Part shown: piece after piece, positions 32,864 through 40,754 of the stretch | Numbering within the stretch: position 1 is the stretch's first letter | How the letters are laid out: every line of letters starts with the position of its first letter | Assembly (NCBI GenBank): GCA_017410425.1 | Contig: JAFQQV010000035.1 | Span: forward strand, 1-64,000 | Reading direction: 5' to 3' | Length of the DNA: 64,000 nt | Source of the DNA: Oscillospiraceae bacterium | GTDB taxonomy: Bacteria; Bacillota; Clostridia; Oscillospirales; Oscillospiraceae | Program-made: the position numbers and the translations under genes | The notes under the pieces: generated by a model | Databases searched by the model: none | What the model was told of the DNA's origin: nothing | The model's input: the letters and a program-made list of their open reading frames with translations, nothing else

Positions 32864-33739
32864 ATGGATATAAGTAAATGCGTAGCCTTTCTTACCGCGG
32901 TTGATATGGGCAGCCTGACTTCGGCGGCTGAAATATTGGGATATACCCAGTCCGGTGTTACCAGGATGATCCGCTCACTGGAAGAAGAATTAGGCTTTTC
33001 AATATTGGTCAGGAGTAAAAAAGGTGTGGAAATGACCGCCAATGGAAAGCTTATGCTGCCGGCTATCAAAGAGATTGTCCGGGCGCACCGGAATGCTGAG
33101 GAGCTTGCCGCAGAGATCAACGGCATGACCAGCGGCAGCCTGACTATAGGCAGCTATTACAGCGTCTCTGCGCTCTGGATGCCCCAGATTCTCAGCCGTT
33201 TCCGGGAGAAATATCCAAATGTCAAAGTGAATATGCACGAGGGCGGAAATATGGAGATGACAAAGTGGCTCAATGAGCGCTCAGTGGATTGCTGCTTCTG
33301 TGCGGCACCCTCTGTTGAAGCCGACTGTGAATGGATTCCTATTATCCGGGATGAGATGGTGGTATGGCTTCCGCCGGATCATCCCAGGGCAAAGGATAAG
33401 GTGTTTCCGGTTAAGGATCTGGAGAAAGAGCCATTTATTATTACATCCCCCAATCACGATACGGATCAGGACAGACTGCTGCTGGAGGAAAAGCTGAAGC
33501 CTGATATATGCTTTTCTACAAGGGACGGTTTTACCACCTATAATATGGTGGCGGCAGGCCTGGGAATCAGCTTCAATCAGCGCCTGATTTCACAGAAATG
33601 GAACGGAGCCGTAGTGGAAATTCCCTTTGAGCCGCGAAAGGATGTGCTGTTGGGAATCGCGATTCCTTCTATAAAAGATGCATCTCTGGCAACGAAGAAG
33701 TTTATTGCATGTGTCAGGGAAGTTCTGTCTGAAATATAA
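32864..33739 (+). CDS. LysR-family transcriptional regulator
   Basis: This 291-residue activator/repressor has an N-terminal winged helix (about 1-60: CVAFLTAVDMGSLTSAAEILGYTQSGVTRMIRSLEEELGFSILV) and a type 2 periplasmic-binding-like effector domain (about 90-285: SLTIGSYYSVSALWMPQILSRFREKYPNVKV). GAAAGG lies about 10 nt before ATG 32864. It is divergently arranged with the threonine aldolase gene, the standard LysR layout, so an amino-acid-type effector is likely. It ends before a terminator hairpin at 33751. Confidence 0.94.
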   Translation: MDISKCVAFLTAVDMGSLTSAAEILGYTQSGVTRMIRSLEEELGFSILVRSKKGVEMTANGKLMLPAIKEIVRAHRNAEELAAEINGMTSGSLTIGSYYSVSALWMPQILSRFREKYPNVKVNMHEGGNMEMTKWLNERSVDCCFCAAPSVEADCEWIPIIRDEMVVWLPPDHPRAKDKVFPVKDLEKEPFIITSPNHDTDQDRLLLEEKLKPDICFSTRDGFTTYNMVAAGLGISFNQRLISQKWNGAVVEIPFEPRKDVLLGIAIPSIKDASLATKKFIACVREVLSEI

Positions 33740-33750
33740 ACGGTACACAA

Positions 33751-33786
33751 AAGCAGCCCCGTAACATTTGCTCCAGGGCTGCTTTT
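33751..33786 (+). terminator. Terminator after the LysR gene
   Basis: AAGCAGCCC and GGGCTGCTTTTT flank a 17-nt loop, giving a stem followed by T residues, 12 nt after the stop. Confidence 0.7.
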
Positions 33787-33794
33787 TGCGGTGT

Positions 33795-33903
33795 GGGGCA
33801 GCGGGCGGATAATATCCGCCCCTACAATCGGCTTGTTTTCGTGTAGGGAAGGGATTTATCCCTTCCGCGTAATTCGGCACGGATAAATCACCGCGCCCTA
33901 CAA
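33795..33903. repeat. TGTAGGG palindromic repeat, subtype C (tandem one-and-a-half copies)
   Basis: GCGGGCGGATAATATCCGCCCCTACA is a partial copy. It is followed at 33842 by a full copy: TGTAGGGAAGGGATTTATCCCTTCC, spacer, then CGGATAAATCACCGCGCCCTACA. The right end overlaps the 3' end of the leftward kinase gene and supplies its TAG stop (33898-33900). Related copies are at 35923, 44692 and 62818. Confidence 0.8.
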
Positions 33904-35214
33904 ATGGGCCGGGAGTTTTATTTCCACGGCGAAGTGATCTTCATCGTTGCATACCGTGAAGCTGCCCTGCATGGCCTGCATAATCTTTTCGCAGGTGCGA
34001 AGTCCGATCTTGGTGCTCTCCACCCTGTCCATGGAGCGGGAAATGCGGTTTGAAACGGTGATGATAAGATTATCCCCATTAAGCTCCGACATGAAAACCA
34101 CAGGCAGGCTTTTGTCTGCATACTTTTTGATGTTGGATACTATATTGTCAAACACGCGCTTGAGATAGGCGGGGTCCGCCTCAATGCTGCACTCACCATC
34201 AAACTCCATGTGCTGCATCCTGAAGCCTGCGTCACTCAGGTCAAACTCAGCCTCGCCCAGCATCTGCTCCAGCAGCAGCCTTGCGTCAAAGCTTTCCATG
34301 TTGAGCTCCAGCTCAGCCTTGCCGTAGACAAGAAAGTAGCGGAAAAGCTGGTCGGTCAGATCCTTCAGCTCCATGGCCTTGCCATAGGCGGAGGCGGCAA
34401 ATTGCTTTGCCTGCTCCTCGTTTTCAAGGCCGCCGTCGTTGAGCAGGGCCAGATAGCCGATGAGGGAGGTCATGGGTGTGCGTATATCGTGGGAGATGGC
34501 GGTTATAAGCTCGGAGTTTGCCTGCCAGGCCTGGGTTTCCTTGCCCATGCGCTGGATTACCGAGCGGCGCATCTCGTCCATGGATTCTGCCAGCATACCC
34601 AGCTCATCGCCGCTGTCCGGCTCAATGTTTCGCCATAGATCGCCGGAGCTTACCAACGCGGCCTCCTTTGAAAGCTGGATTATCCTCCGGGTGAGCCGCT
34701 GGGTGTAGAACAGGATAAGCAGCAGGAACGCAAGGCCCGCGCAGCATAGCGCCACCACCTTCAGCAGCATGGCCTGATGAGTATGGGAAGTGTCGGTGAT
34801 GGCGATGTGGTATATGCCGTCAGAAAAGCGCACGGGATAGAGCCTGCCGTGAACTGCGCTGTCATAGGCAAGGGGCATGTCGTTTGCCAGCGCCTTGCCG
34901 CCGGAATAGCTCTGCCGGGCGCGGCCTGTTTCAAAAAGGTAGATGGTTATGTAATCATGCTCTTTTGTCCAGCGGGCCACGGCAGCAGAGTTTCTGCCGC
35001 TTAAGTTGCCGGCGCTGACATAGTTTGCAAATTCCCGGTATATCTCCGCCTTGCGCTGGTTTACGGATTCATCGCTCATATAATTATTGCGGATGAAGCT
35101 GTTGCCGGCGCTGAGCAGCAGAAGATAGATAATCAAGCTCAGCGCAAGGCCTGCAAAGCTTACAAGCAGGGTCTTGGCGTTGAGATTTACCCTGAGTCTG
35201 GCTTTCTTAGTCAA
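33898..35214 (-). CDS. Two-component sensor histidine kinase
   Basis: This 438-residue membrane kinase has TM1 (about 14-36), an extracellular sensor region of about 110 residues (40-148) and TM2 (about 149-170). HAMP (RLTRRIIQLSKEAALVSSGD) is followed by HisKA with His242 (AISHDIRTPMTSL) and HATPase_c (VFDNIVSNIKKYAD, STKIGLRTCEKIMQAM). A clear DxGxG G1 box is missing; the segment reads TVSNRISRSMDRVES. The TAG stop lies inside a repeat, so the original C-terminus may have differed by a few residues. It overlaps its response regulator by 8 nt. The neighbouring divergent sugar-binding protein operon is a possible target. Confidence 0.93.
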   Translation of the reverse strand: MTKKARLRVNLNAKTLLVSFAGLALSLIIYLLLLSAGNSFIRNNYMSDESVNQRKAEIYREFANYVSAGNLSGRNSAAVARWTKEHDYITIYLFETGRARQSYSGGKALANDMPLAYDSAVHGRLYPVRFSDGIYHIAITDTSHTHQAMLLKVVALCCAGLAFLLLILFYTQRLTRRIIQLSKEAALVSSGDLWRNIEPDSGDELGMLAESMDEMRRSVIQRMGKETQAWQANSELITAISHDIRTPMTSLIGYLALLNDGGLENEEQAKQFAASAYGKAMELKDLTDQLFRYFLVYGKAELELNMESFDARLLLEQMLGEAEFDLSDAGFRMQHMEFDGECSIEADPAYLKRVFDNIVSNIKKYADKSLPVVFMSELNGDNLIITVSNRISRSMDRVESTKIGLRTCEKIMQAMQGSFTVCNDEDHFAVEIKLPAHL

Positions 35215-35896
35215 TCTGATAGCCCTTTCCCCACACGGTGCGGATTATTTTCGGATTGGATGGATTTTCCTCAATCTTACGGCGCAGGTTCAGAACATGT
35301 ACCATAACGGTGTTGCCGGAGCCGGAGAGAAACTTCTCCTTCCACACGGACTCATACATGTCCTTTGCGGTGACGGTGACGCCCCGGTTTTTCAGCAGAT
35401 GCTCAAGTATTGCATACTCCGTGTCTGTGAGCATGACCTCATTGCCGCTGTTTTTCACAGTGTGGGCGCTGAGATCCACCACAAGATTGTCAATGGCAAG
35501 GGCAGCCTGGGGCTTGCCCATATACTCCTTATAGCGGCGCAGCAGGGAGCTGACCTTGGCCAGAAACTCCGCCTGGGAGAAGGGCTTGGAGAGGAAATCG
35601 TCCCCACCGCTTTTATAGGCGGAGAGCCTGTCATCCTCAGCGGATTTGGCTGTGAGAAAAAGAATGGGCACATTGGAGAAGCTGCGGATTTTGCTGCAGA
35701 CCTCATAGCCGGACATGCCCGGCATCATCACATCCAGCACCACAAGGTCAGTGTCCGGATTATGCTCCAGCCAGGCGATGGCGGAGGGGCCATCCTGAGC
35801 CTGGGAGACATTATATTCATCTTTCAGTAAAAAACTGAGAACTTTTCTTATATCGGGATCGTCATCTACAATAAGGATGCGGGATAAATTTTCCAT
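35207..35896 (-). CDS. OmpR/PhoB-family response regulator
   Basis: This 229-residue regulator has a receiver domain with D11-D13, phospho-acceptor D55 (VVLDVMMPGMSG), LTAKSA and KPFSQAEFL. The winged-helix domain (about 128-229) has LTDTEYAILEHLLKNRG, VMVHVLNLRRKIEENP and TVWGKGYQI. The gene is followed by, and overlaps, the kinase gene. A subtype C repeat lies 26 nt upstream of the start, between this gene and the divergent solute-binding protein gene. Confidence 0.95.
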   Translation of the reverse strand: MENLSRILIVDDDPDIRKVLSFLLKDEYNVSQAQDGPSAIAWLEHNPDTDLVVLDVMMPGMSGYEVCSKIRSFSNVPILFLTAKSAEDDRLSAYKSGGDDFLSKPFSQAEFLAKVSSLLRRYKEYMGKPQAALAIDNLVVDLSAHTVKNSGNEVMLTDTEYAILEHLLKNRGVTVTAKDMYESVWKEKFLSGSGNTVMVHVLNLRRKIEENPSNPKIIRTVWGKGYQID

Positions 35897-35922
35897 TGCA
35901 GTACTCCTTTCGGCGCTTGGTC

Positions 35923-35978
35923 TGTAGGGAAGGCATTTATGCCTTCCGCTTTCGGAACGGATAAATCCGTTCCCTACA
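35923..35978. repeat. TGTAGGG palindromic repeat, subtype C, complete copy
   Basis: TGTAGGGAAGGCATTTATGCCTTCC is followed by a 6-nt spacer and GGAACGGATAAATCCGTTCCCTACA. It consists of two hairpins with inverted TGTAGGGA / TCCCTACA ends. Confidence 0.85.
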
Positions 35979-36113
35979 TTATGGAGCTATTCTACCATAT
36001 TTTTTCCACATGACAAAGGAATCGGCGCGGTTTTAAGAAAGATTAAGAGAATTATTCCCGGCTGTATGATAAAATGATACCATGAAAAAATACTCTCTCA
36101 AGGAGGACAATAT

Positions 36114-38528
36114 ATGAATTTGAAAAAGATGCTTTGCCTTGTTCTGGCCCTGTGCATGCTTTTAAGCCTTGCGGCCTGCGGCAAGGGCGGCGATGAGCCG
36201 GCAAAGAGCGAAGCTCCGGAAGAAACGCCGGAATTTGTGTACACCGCCGAGTATAAGACCCTTGTTGATGGGACGGAAAATTTCCTCAGCTTCCGGGGCT
36301 ATACCGATGAGGGCTTCTATGTAAGCTCCATGGAGAAGATCGGCGAGAATATTCCCGAGGGTGTTGTGCCCAGATATGAGGGCCAGTACGATGTGTATGG
36401 CACCTTCCTCTATTTTGTGGATGAAAGCGGCAAAATGGAAAAGCTGGAGGCATACAGCACCCTGCCGCCCAAGACCGATGAAGAGGGCAGAAGGGAGTTC
36501 AGCTCCAGCTCAAATCTCTCCGGCATCTGCTTTACCGATGATGGCTTTGTCACCATTGAGATGGTTTACAGCTCCTGGAACGATGGCGATGCCAATGTGG
36601 CAGAGTACAGCGATGAATACTGGGAAAACCAGAAGTACGAGCAGGAATACTACATACGCTGGTTTGACAAGGCCGGCAATGAGCTGAGCAATGCGCCCAT
36701 CGAGGTTGAGCGCGACAGCTATCTTGACGCCTACCGCATGAAGCTGGACGGCAAGGGCAATGTGCTGGTCACCGCCAACGGCGGTATCAGGGCCATCGCC
36801 GCCGACGGCAGCACCGCCTATGAGATAGCCTACGAGGGCTATGTGGACGGTATGGTAAATCTCTCCGACGGCTCTGTTGCCATGTTTGCATGGAACGACA
36901 GCCAGGGCAGCTATCTTGTGCATAGGATAGACGGCGAGAGCGGCAGCATTGACGAGGGCAGCCCCGTCACCGGCGATGTCTACAACTCCTGCCAGGGCAG
37001 CGGCGAATATGACTTCTACTGCAGCAACGGCAACAATTTCTACGGCTACAAGCTGGGTGAGGCCGAGCCCACCAAGCTCTTCAACTGGATAGGCTGCGAT
37101 GTCAACGGAAGCACCGTAAATGTTCTTGGCGTCAGCGATGAGGGTGCCGTCACCGGCGTTATCAGCGACTGGAACGATGCCGACGGCAGCACCGCCTATG
37201 AGCTTGTCACTGTCAAAAAGGTGCCCTATGACTCCGTGCCCAAGAAGGAAAAGCTGAAGATGGCGGTGCTGTATCTTGACTACAATGTGCAGGACATGAT
37301 TGTTGACTTCAACCGCAGCAGCAAGGACTACCGGGTTGAGATCGTCAACTATTCCGAACTCACCGGCGATGACTGGGAGGCCGCTGTCAACAAGCTCAAC
37401 ACCGAGATTATGAGCGGCAATGTGCCCGATATCTTCTGCCTCAATGGTCTGAACTACACCCAGCTTGCCTCCAAGGGCCTGCTGGAGGACCTCTACCCCT
37501 ACATTGACTCCGATCCCGAGCTGGACCGTGGGGATTTCTTTGAGAACGTTCTGAACGCAATGGAGGTGGGCGGCAAGCTCTGCACCACCGTGGCAGGCGT
37601 GTACATTAATTCCGTCATCGGCGCCACTTCCATCGTGGGCGATACCCCGGGCTGGAACTATGACGAGTTCAACGAGGCCCTGAGCAATATGCCCGAAGGC
37701 TGCACTGCCTTTGACGAGTATGTGACCCGGGATCAGATCCTGCAGAACTGCCTTGCCCTTGATATGGATAGCTTTGTGGACTGGGGCAGCGGTGAGTGCA
37801 ACTTTAACTCCGCGGAGTTTATCTCCCTGCTTGAGTTTGTAAAGAGCTTCCCCTCAGAGTTTGACTGGGAAAACTACAGCTGGGAAACTGCCGCCAGCAC
37901 CGAGGACAGACTGGCCTCCGGCCAGCAGATGCTGGTGCAGACCAGTGCATACAGCATTGACGATATCTTCTATAACAACTATACTACCTTTATGGGCAGC
38001 CCCATCACCTATATCGGCTACCCCACCTACAGCGGCACCGGAAATATGTTCAACCTCACCGAGGCAGGCTACGCCATGAGCAGCAAGACCGAGCACAAGG
38101 ATGCTGTCTGGCAGCTGCTGCGCACCTTCTTCACCGAGGATTACCACAAGCAGAATGTCTACTCCCTCTCCAGCCGCATAGACATCTTTGAGGCCAAGGC
38201 CAAGGAAGCCACCACCATCCAGTACCAGAAGGATGTTGAGGGCAACAATATTCTGGACGATAAGGGTGAACCCATCCCCATCGTGCGCTACAACATGTGG
38301 AACAAGAACACCCAGAAGACTGAGGAGCTCTACTGCCTGACCGAAGAGCAGGTGCAGCAGGTCCGCGATCTGATGGAGAGCACCACCAAGATGGCAGACT
38401 ATGACGATGCCATTATCAGAATCGTCACCGAGCAGGCCGCACCCTTCTTCGAGGGCCAGAAGTCCGCAGAGGAAGTGGCAAAGCTGGTGCAGAGCAAGGT
38501 CAATATTTACGTAAACGAACAGAGATAA
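36114..38528 (+). CDS. Lipoprotein extracellular solute-binding protein with a large N-terminal extension
   Basis: The 804-residue secreted lipoprotein has signal MNLKKMLCLVLALCMLLSL and lipobox LAAC (Cys22). Residues about 30-375 form an extra domain with many repeated strands and turns (MKLDGKGNVLVTANGGIRAIAADGS), suggesting a beta-propeller-like fold. From about 378 the family 1 sugar-binding protein begins (KLKMAVLYLDYNVQDMIVDFN, INSVIGATSIVG). Usual proteins of this type are about 430-550 residues. SD AAGGAGG precedes ATG 36114. Two ABC permease genes follow, so it is the binding component of a sugar or oligosaccharide importer. The extension may bind polymer or sense ligand. Confidence 0.9.
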   Translation: MNLKKMLCLVLALCMLLSLAACGKGGDEPAKSEAPEETPEFVYTAEYKTLVDGTENFLSFRGYTDEGFYVSSMEKIGENIPEGVVPRYEGQYDVYGTFLYFVDESGKMEKLEAYSTLPPKTDEEGRREFSSSSNLSGICFTDDGFVTIEMVYSSWNDGDANVAEYSDEYWENQKYEQEYYIRWFDKAGNELSNAPIEVERDSYLDAYRMKLDGKGNVLVTANGGIRAIAADGSTAYEIAYEGYVDGMVNLSDGSVAMFAWNDSQGSYLVHRIDGESGSIDEGSPVTGDVYNSCQGSGEYDFYCSNGNNFYGYKLGEAEPTKLFNWIGCDVNGSTVNVLGVSDEGAVTGVISDWNDADGSTAYELVTVKKVPYDSVPKKEKLKMAVLYLDYNVQDMIVDFNRSSKDYRVEIVNYSELTGDDWEAAVNKLNTEIMSGNVPDIFCLNGLNYTQLASKGLLEDLYPYIDSDPELDRGDFFENVLNAMEVGGKLCTTVAGVYINSVIGATSIVGDTPGWNYDEFNEALSNMPEGCTAFDEYVTRDQILQNCLALDMDSFVDWGSGECNFNSAEFISLLEFVKSFPSEFDWENYSWETAASTEDRLASGQQMLVQTSAYSIDDIFYNNYTTFMGSPITYIGYPTYSGTGNMFNLTEAGYAMSSKTEHKDAVWQLLRTFFTEDYHKQNVYSLSSRIDIFEAKAKEATTIQYQKDVEGNNILDDKGEPIPIVRYNMWNKNTQKTEELYCLTEEQVQQVRDLMESTTKMADYDDAIIRIVTEQAAPFFEGQKSAEEVAKLVQSKVNIYVNEQR

Positions 38529-38537
38529 AAATAGAGG

Positions 38538-38698
38538 AGCCCTCTCCGTCAGGGCTGCGCCCTGCCACCTCTCCCAAAGTGAGAGGCAAGTATCTTGGCT
38601 CCCCCTCTGGTAAATGAGATTCCAAATCTTTGATTTGGCTAAATCGAATTTACACCTCAGGCGGGGAGCTGGCGAGCGAATGCGAGACTGAGAGGGCA
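38538..38698. repeat. Family A repeat, copy 4, with an internal inserted hairpin
   Basis: It begins GCCCTCTCCGTCAGGG and ends GCGAGACTGAGAGGGC, with the inner stems CCACCTCTCCC/GTGAGAGGCAAG and TTGGCTCCCC/GGGGAGCTGGC. The second stem is split by about 45 nt containing GTAAAT...ATTTAC around CCAAATCTTTGATTTGG. The element lies between the binding-protein and permease genes, so it is transcribed. Confidence 0.75.
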
Positions 38699-38710
38699 AC
38701 AATAAATACC

Positions 38711-39601
38711 ATGGACAACAGACGCAGACAAAGAAATAAGACGAAGCGGGAGGACTTTTTCAGAAGCCTCTGCTTTCTCATGCCCAGCCTGCTCGGCGTG
38801 GGGGTGTTTTTTATTCTGCCTTTCTTTGTGGTGGTATACTATTCCATGATTGACGGAGTGTCATCGAGGAACTTTGTGTTTCTGGATAATTTCATAAAGC
38901 TGCTCGATAATTCTGCGTTCAAGATGGCGGCGAAGAACACGCTGCAGTTTTCCTTCACGGCGGTGCCGCTGGCGGTGGTGCTGGCGATGGGCCTTGCGCT
39001 GATGCTGGAATGCCGCATCCCCGGCAAGAGCCGCTTTCGCACCTTTTTCCTCAGCCCCATGATGGTGCCGGTGGCATCGGTGGTGCTTATCTGGCAGGTG
39101 CTCTTCGGCTACAACGGAACAATTAATGAGTTTATCATGCTCTTCGGCGCGGACAGGATAGACTGGCTCCAGTCCGACTATTGCCAGATCGTTGTGCTGA
39201 TACTGTTTTTGTGGAAGAATCTGGGATACAACATGATCCTTTTCATGGCGGGCCTTGCCAATATCCCCAAGGAGCTGCTGGAAGTGGCGGACGTGGAGGG
39301 CGCCAGTGAAGCTTACAAGTTCTTTGCCATAAAGCTCCGCTACCTTTCGCCCACGGTGCTATTTGTCACGATTTTGTCCCTTATAAATTCCTTCAAGGTT
39401 TTCCGCGAGGTCTATCTCCTCTCGGGAGATTACCCCTATGAAAAGCTCTACATGCTGCAGCATTTCATGAACAATACCTTCCGCTCCCTGGACTATCAGA
39501 AGCTGTCCGCCGCGGCAGTGCTGATGGCGCTGTTTATGGTGGGGCTTATCGCTTTTCTCTTCTGGGCGGAGGATAGGTTCGGAAAGGATGTGGAGGGATG
39601 A
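38711..39601 (+). CDS. ABC sugar transporter permease (MalF type)
   Basis: The 296-residue inner-membrane permease has six predicted helices. It starts with a basic tail (MDNRRRQRNKTKREDF). The cytoplasmic EAA loop is EVADVEGASEAYKFFAIKLRYLSP. ATG 38711 is chosen because the upstream part of the open frame lies inside repeat DNA; the SD is weak (GAGGG of the repeat end, about 14 nt away). It overlaps the next permease by 4 nt. No ATPase gene is in this operon, so a shared MsmK-type ATPase elsewhere is expected. Confidence 0.93.
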   Translation: MDNRRRQRNKTKREDFFRSLCFLMPSLLGVGVFFILPFFVVVYYSMIDGVSSRNFVFLDNFIKLLDNSAFKMAAKNTLQFSFTAVPLAVVLAMGLALMLECRIPGKSRFRTFFLSPMMVPVASVVLIWQVLFGYNGTINEFIMLFGADRIDWLQSDYCQIVVLILFLWKNLGYNMILFMAGLANIPKELLEVADVEGASEAYKFFAIKLRYLSPTVLFVTILSLINSFKVFREVYLLSGDYPYEKLYMLQHFMNNTFRSLDYQKLSAAAVLMALFMVGLIAFLFWAEDRFGKDVEG

Positions 39602-40473
39602 AGAAAAAACGCTATTTCAGCCGAGGCGTAATGTTTCTGCTCTGCCTGATTTTTGCGGTGATGTTCCTCATGCCCACGGTGCTGACCATCACAAACTCCT
39701 TCATGTCCGAGGCGGAGATCAACGCAAACTACGGCATGGTCTTTTCCACAACCACGGGCGGCTATGTCTCAAAGACGGTGAACCTGAAGTTCATCCCCGA
39801 CAAGGTCACCCTCAGCCAGTACATAGACGGCCTGATAAAATCGCCGGAGTATCTGCTCAAGCTCTGGAACAGCATTTTCCTTGTGCTGCCCATAGTTATC
39901 TTTCAGCTGGCTATCGCCTCGGTGGCGGCCTATAGCTTTACCCGCTGGCGGGGAAAATTCCGGGCCTTTATATTCTTCTTTTATGTTATACTTATGCTCA
40001 TGCCCTATCAGGTCACGCTGGTGCCCAACTATCTGGTCAGCGAGTGGCTGGGTATACTCAATACCCGCTGGGCCATTATCCTTCCGGGCATATTCGCTCC
40101 CTTCTCGGTGTTTTTGCTGACAAAGTTCATGCGGCGCATCCCCTATGTGCAGATTGAAGCCGCCAAGGTGGACGGAGCCGGGGAGTGGGACATCTTTACA
40201 AAAATCTGCCTGCCCCAGTGCAGGTCGGCGCTGTACTCCATTGCAATTCTGGTGTTTATAGACTACTGGAATATGGTGGAGCAGCCCCTTATCCTGCTGG
40301 AGGATGCGGAGAGCCAGCCCCTGTCCGTATTCCTGTCCTCGGTGAATACCGGGGAAGTGGGTCTGGCCTTTGCCCTTGCGGTGGTTTATATGATTCCCAC
40401 GCTGCTGCTGTTTCTGCACGGCGAGGAATACCTCATCGAGGGCATCGCACACTCGGGCTCGGTGAAAGGCTGA
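39598..40473 (+). CDS. ABC sugar transporter permease (MalG type)
   Basis: The second inner-membrane permease has 291 residues, six helices and a periplasmic loop after TM1 (about 35-85). The EAA loop is QIEAAKVDGAGEWDIFTKICLPQC. It starts at ATG within the ATGA overlap of the preceding gene. With the binding protein at 36.1 kb it forms a carbohydrate ABC importer. It ends just before a cluster of repeats, which separates it from the membrane-fusion protein gene. Confidence 0.94.
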   Translation: MKKKRYFSRGVMFLLCLIFAVMFLMPTVLTITNSFMSEAEINANYGMVFSTTTGGYVSKTVNLKFIPDKVTLSQYIDGLIKSPEYLLKLWNSIFLVLPIVIFQLAIASVAAYSFTRWRGKFRAFIFFFYVILMLMPYQVTLVPNYLVSEWLGILNTRWAIILPGIFAPFSVFLLTKFMRRIPYVQIEAAKVDGAGEWDIFTKICLPQCRSALYSIAILVFIDYWNMVEQPLILLEDAESQPLSVFLSSVNTGEVGLAFALAVVYMIPTLLLFLHGEEYLIEGIAHSGSVKG

Positions 40474-40475
40474 GC

Positions 40476-40620
40476 GGCTTTGCGCTGCCGGGGGCAGATG
40501 AAGCAAAGCCGCGAAGACCGCAGCCGCGGCGTTGGCGCAAACGAGAGTGAAGCGGGAACGCCAGAAGCGGCAAGGCGGGGGATATGGCTTTGCGCTGCCG
40601 GTGGCAGATGCAGCAAAGCC
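40476..40620. repeat. Pair of 35-nt direct repeats, each a hairpin
   Basis: GGCTTTGCGCTGCCGG (G or T) GGCAGATG (A or C) AGCAAAGCC occurs at 40476-40510 and 40586-40620. Each copy folds by GGCTTTGC/GCAAAGCC and CTGCC/GGCAG. The 75 nt between are GC-rich and hold no gene. The second copy overlaps the start of the following family A element. Confidence 0.7.
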
Positions 40621-40720
40621 CTCTCAGTCAGCTTTGCTGACAGCTCTCCCATAGGGAGAGCCAAGAACTTGCCTCCCCCTTTGGGGGAGGTGCCCAGTGC
40701 TCACACTGGGCGGAGAGGGC
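40618..40720. repeat. Family A repeat, copy 5
   Basis: GCCCTCTCAGTCAGCTTTGCTGAC, GCTCTCCC/GGGAGAGCCAAG, CCTCCCCC/GGGGGAGG, GCCCAGTG/CACTGGGC and CGGAGAGGGC make up the element. It is inverted relative to copy 1, with GCCCTCTC/GAGAGGGC ends. Confidence 0.8.
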
Positions 40721-40754
40721 CTCTAATGAATACATAGTTCTAAGGAGTACATCC

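Noticed and set aside
33795..33903. CRISPR array
   Set aside because: The repeats are palindromes with conserved ends and differing interiors, without regular spacers or cas genes. No array exists anywhere in the window.
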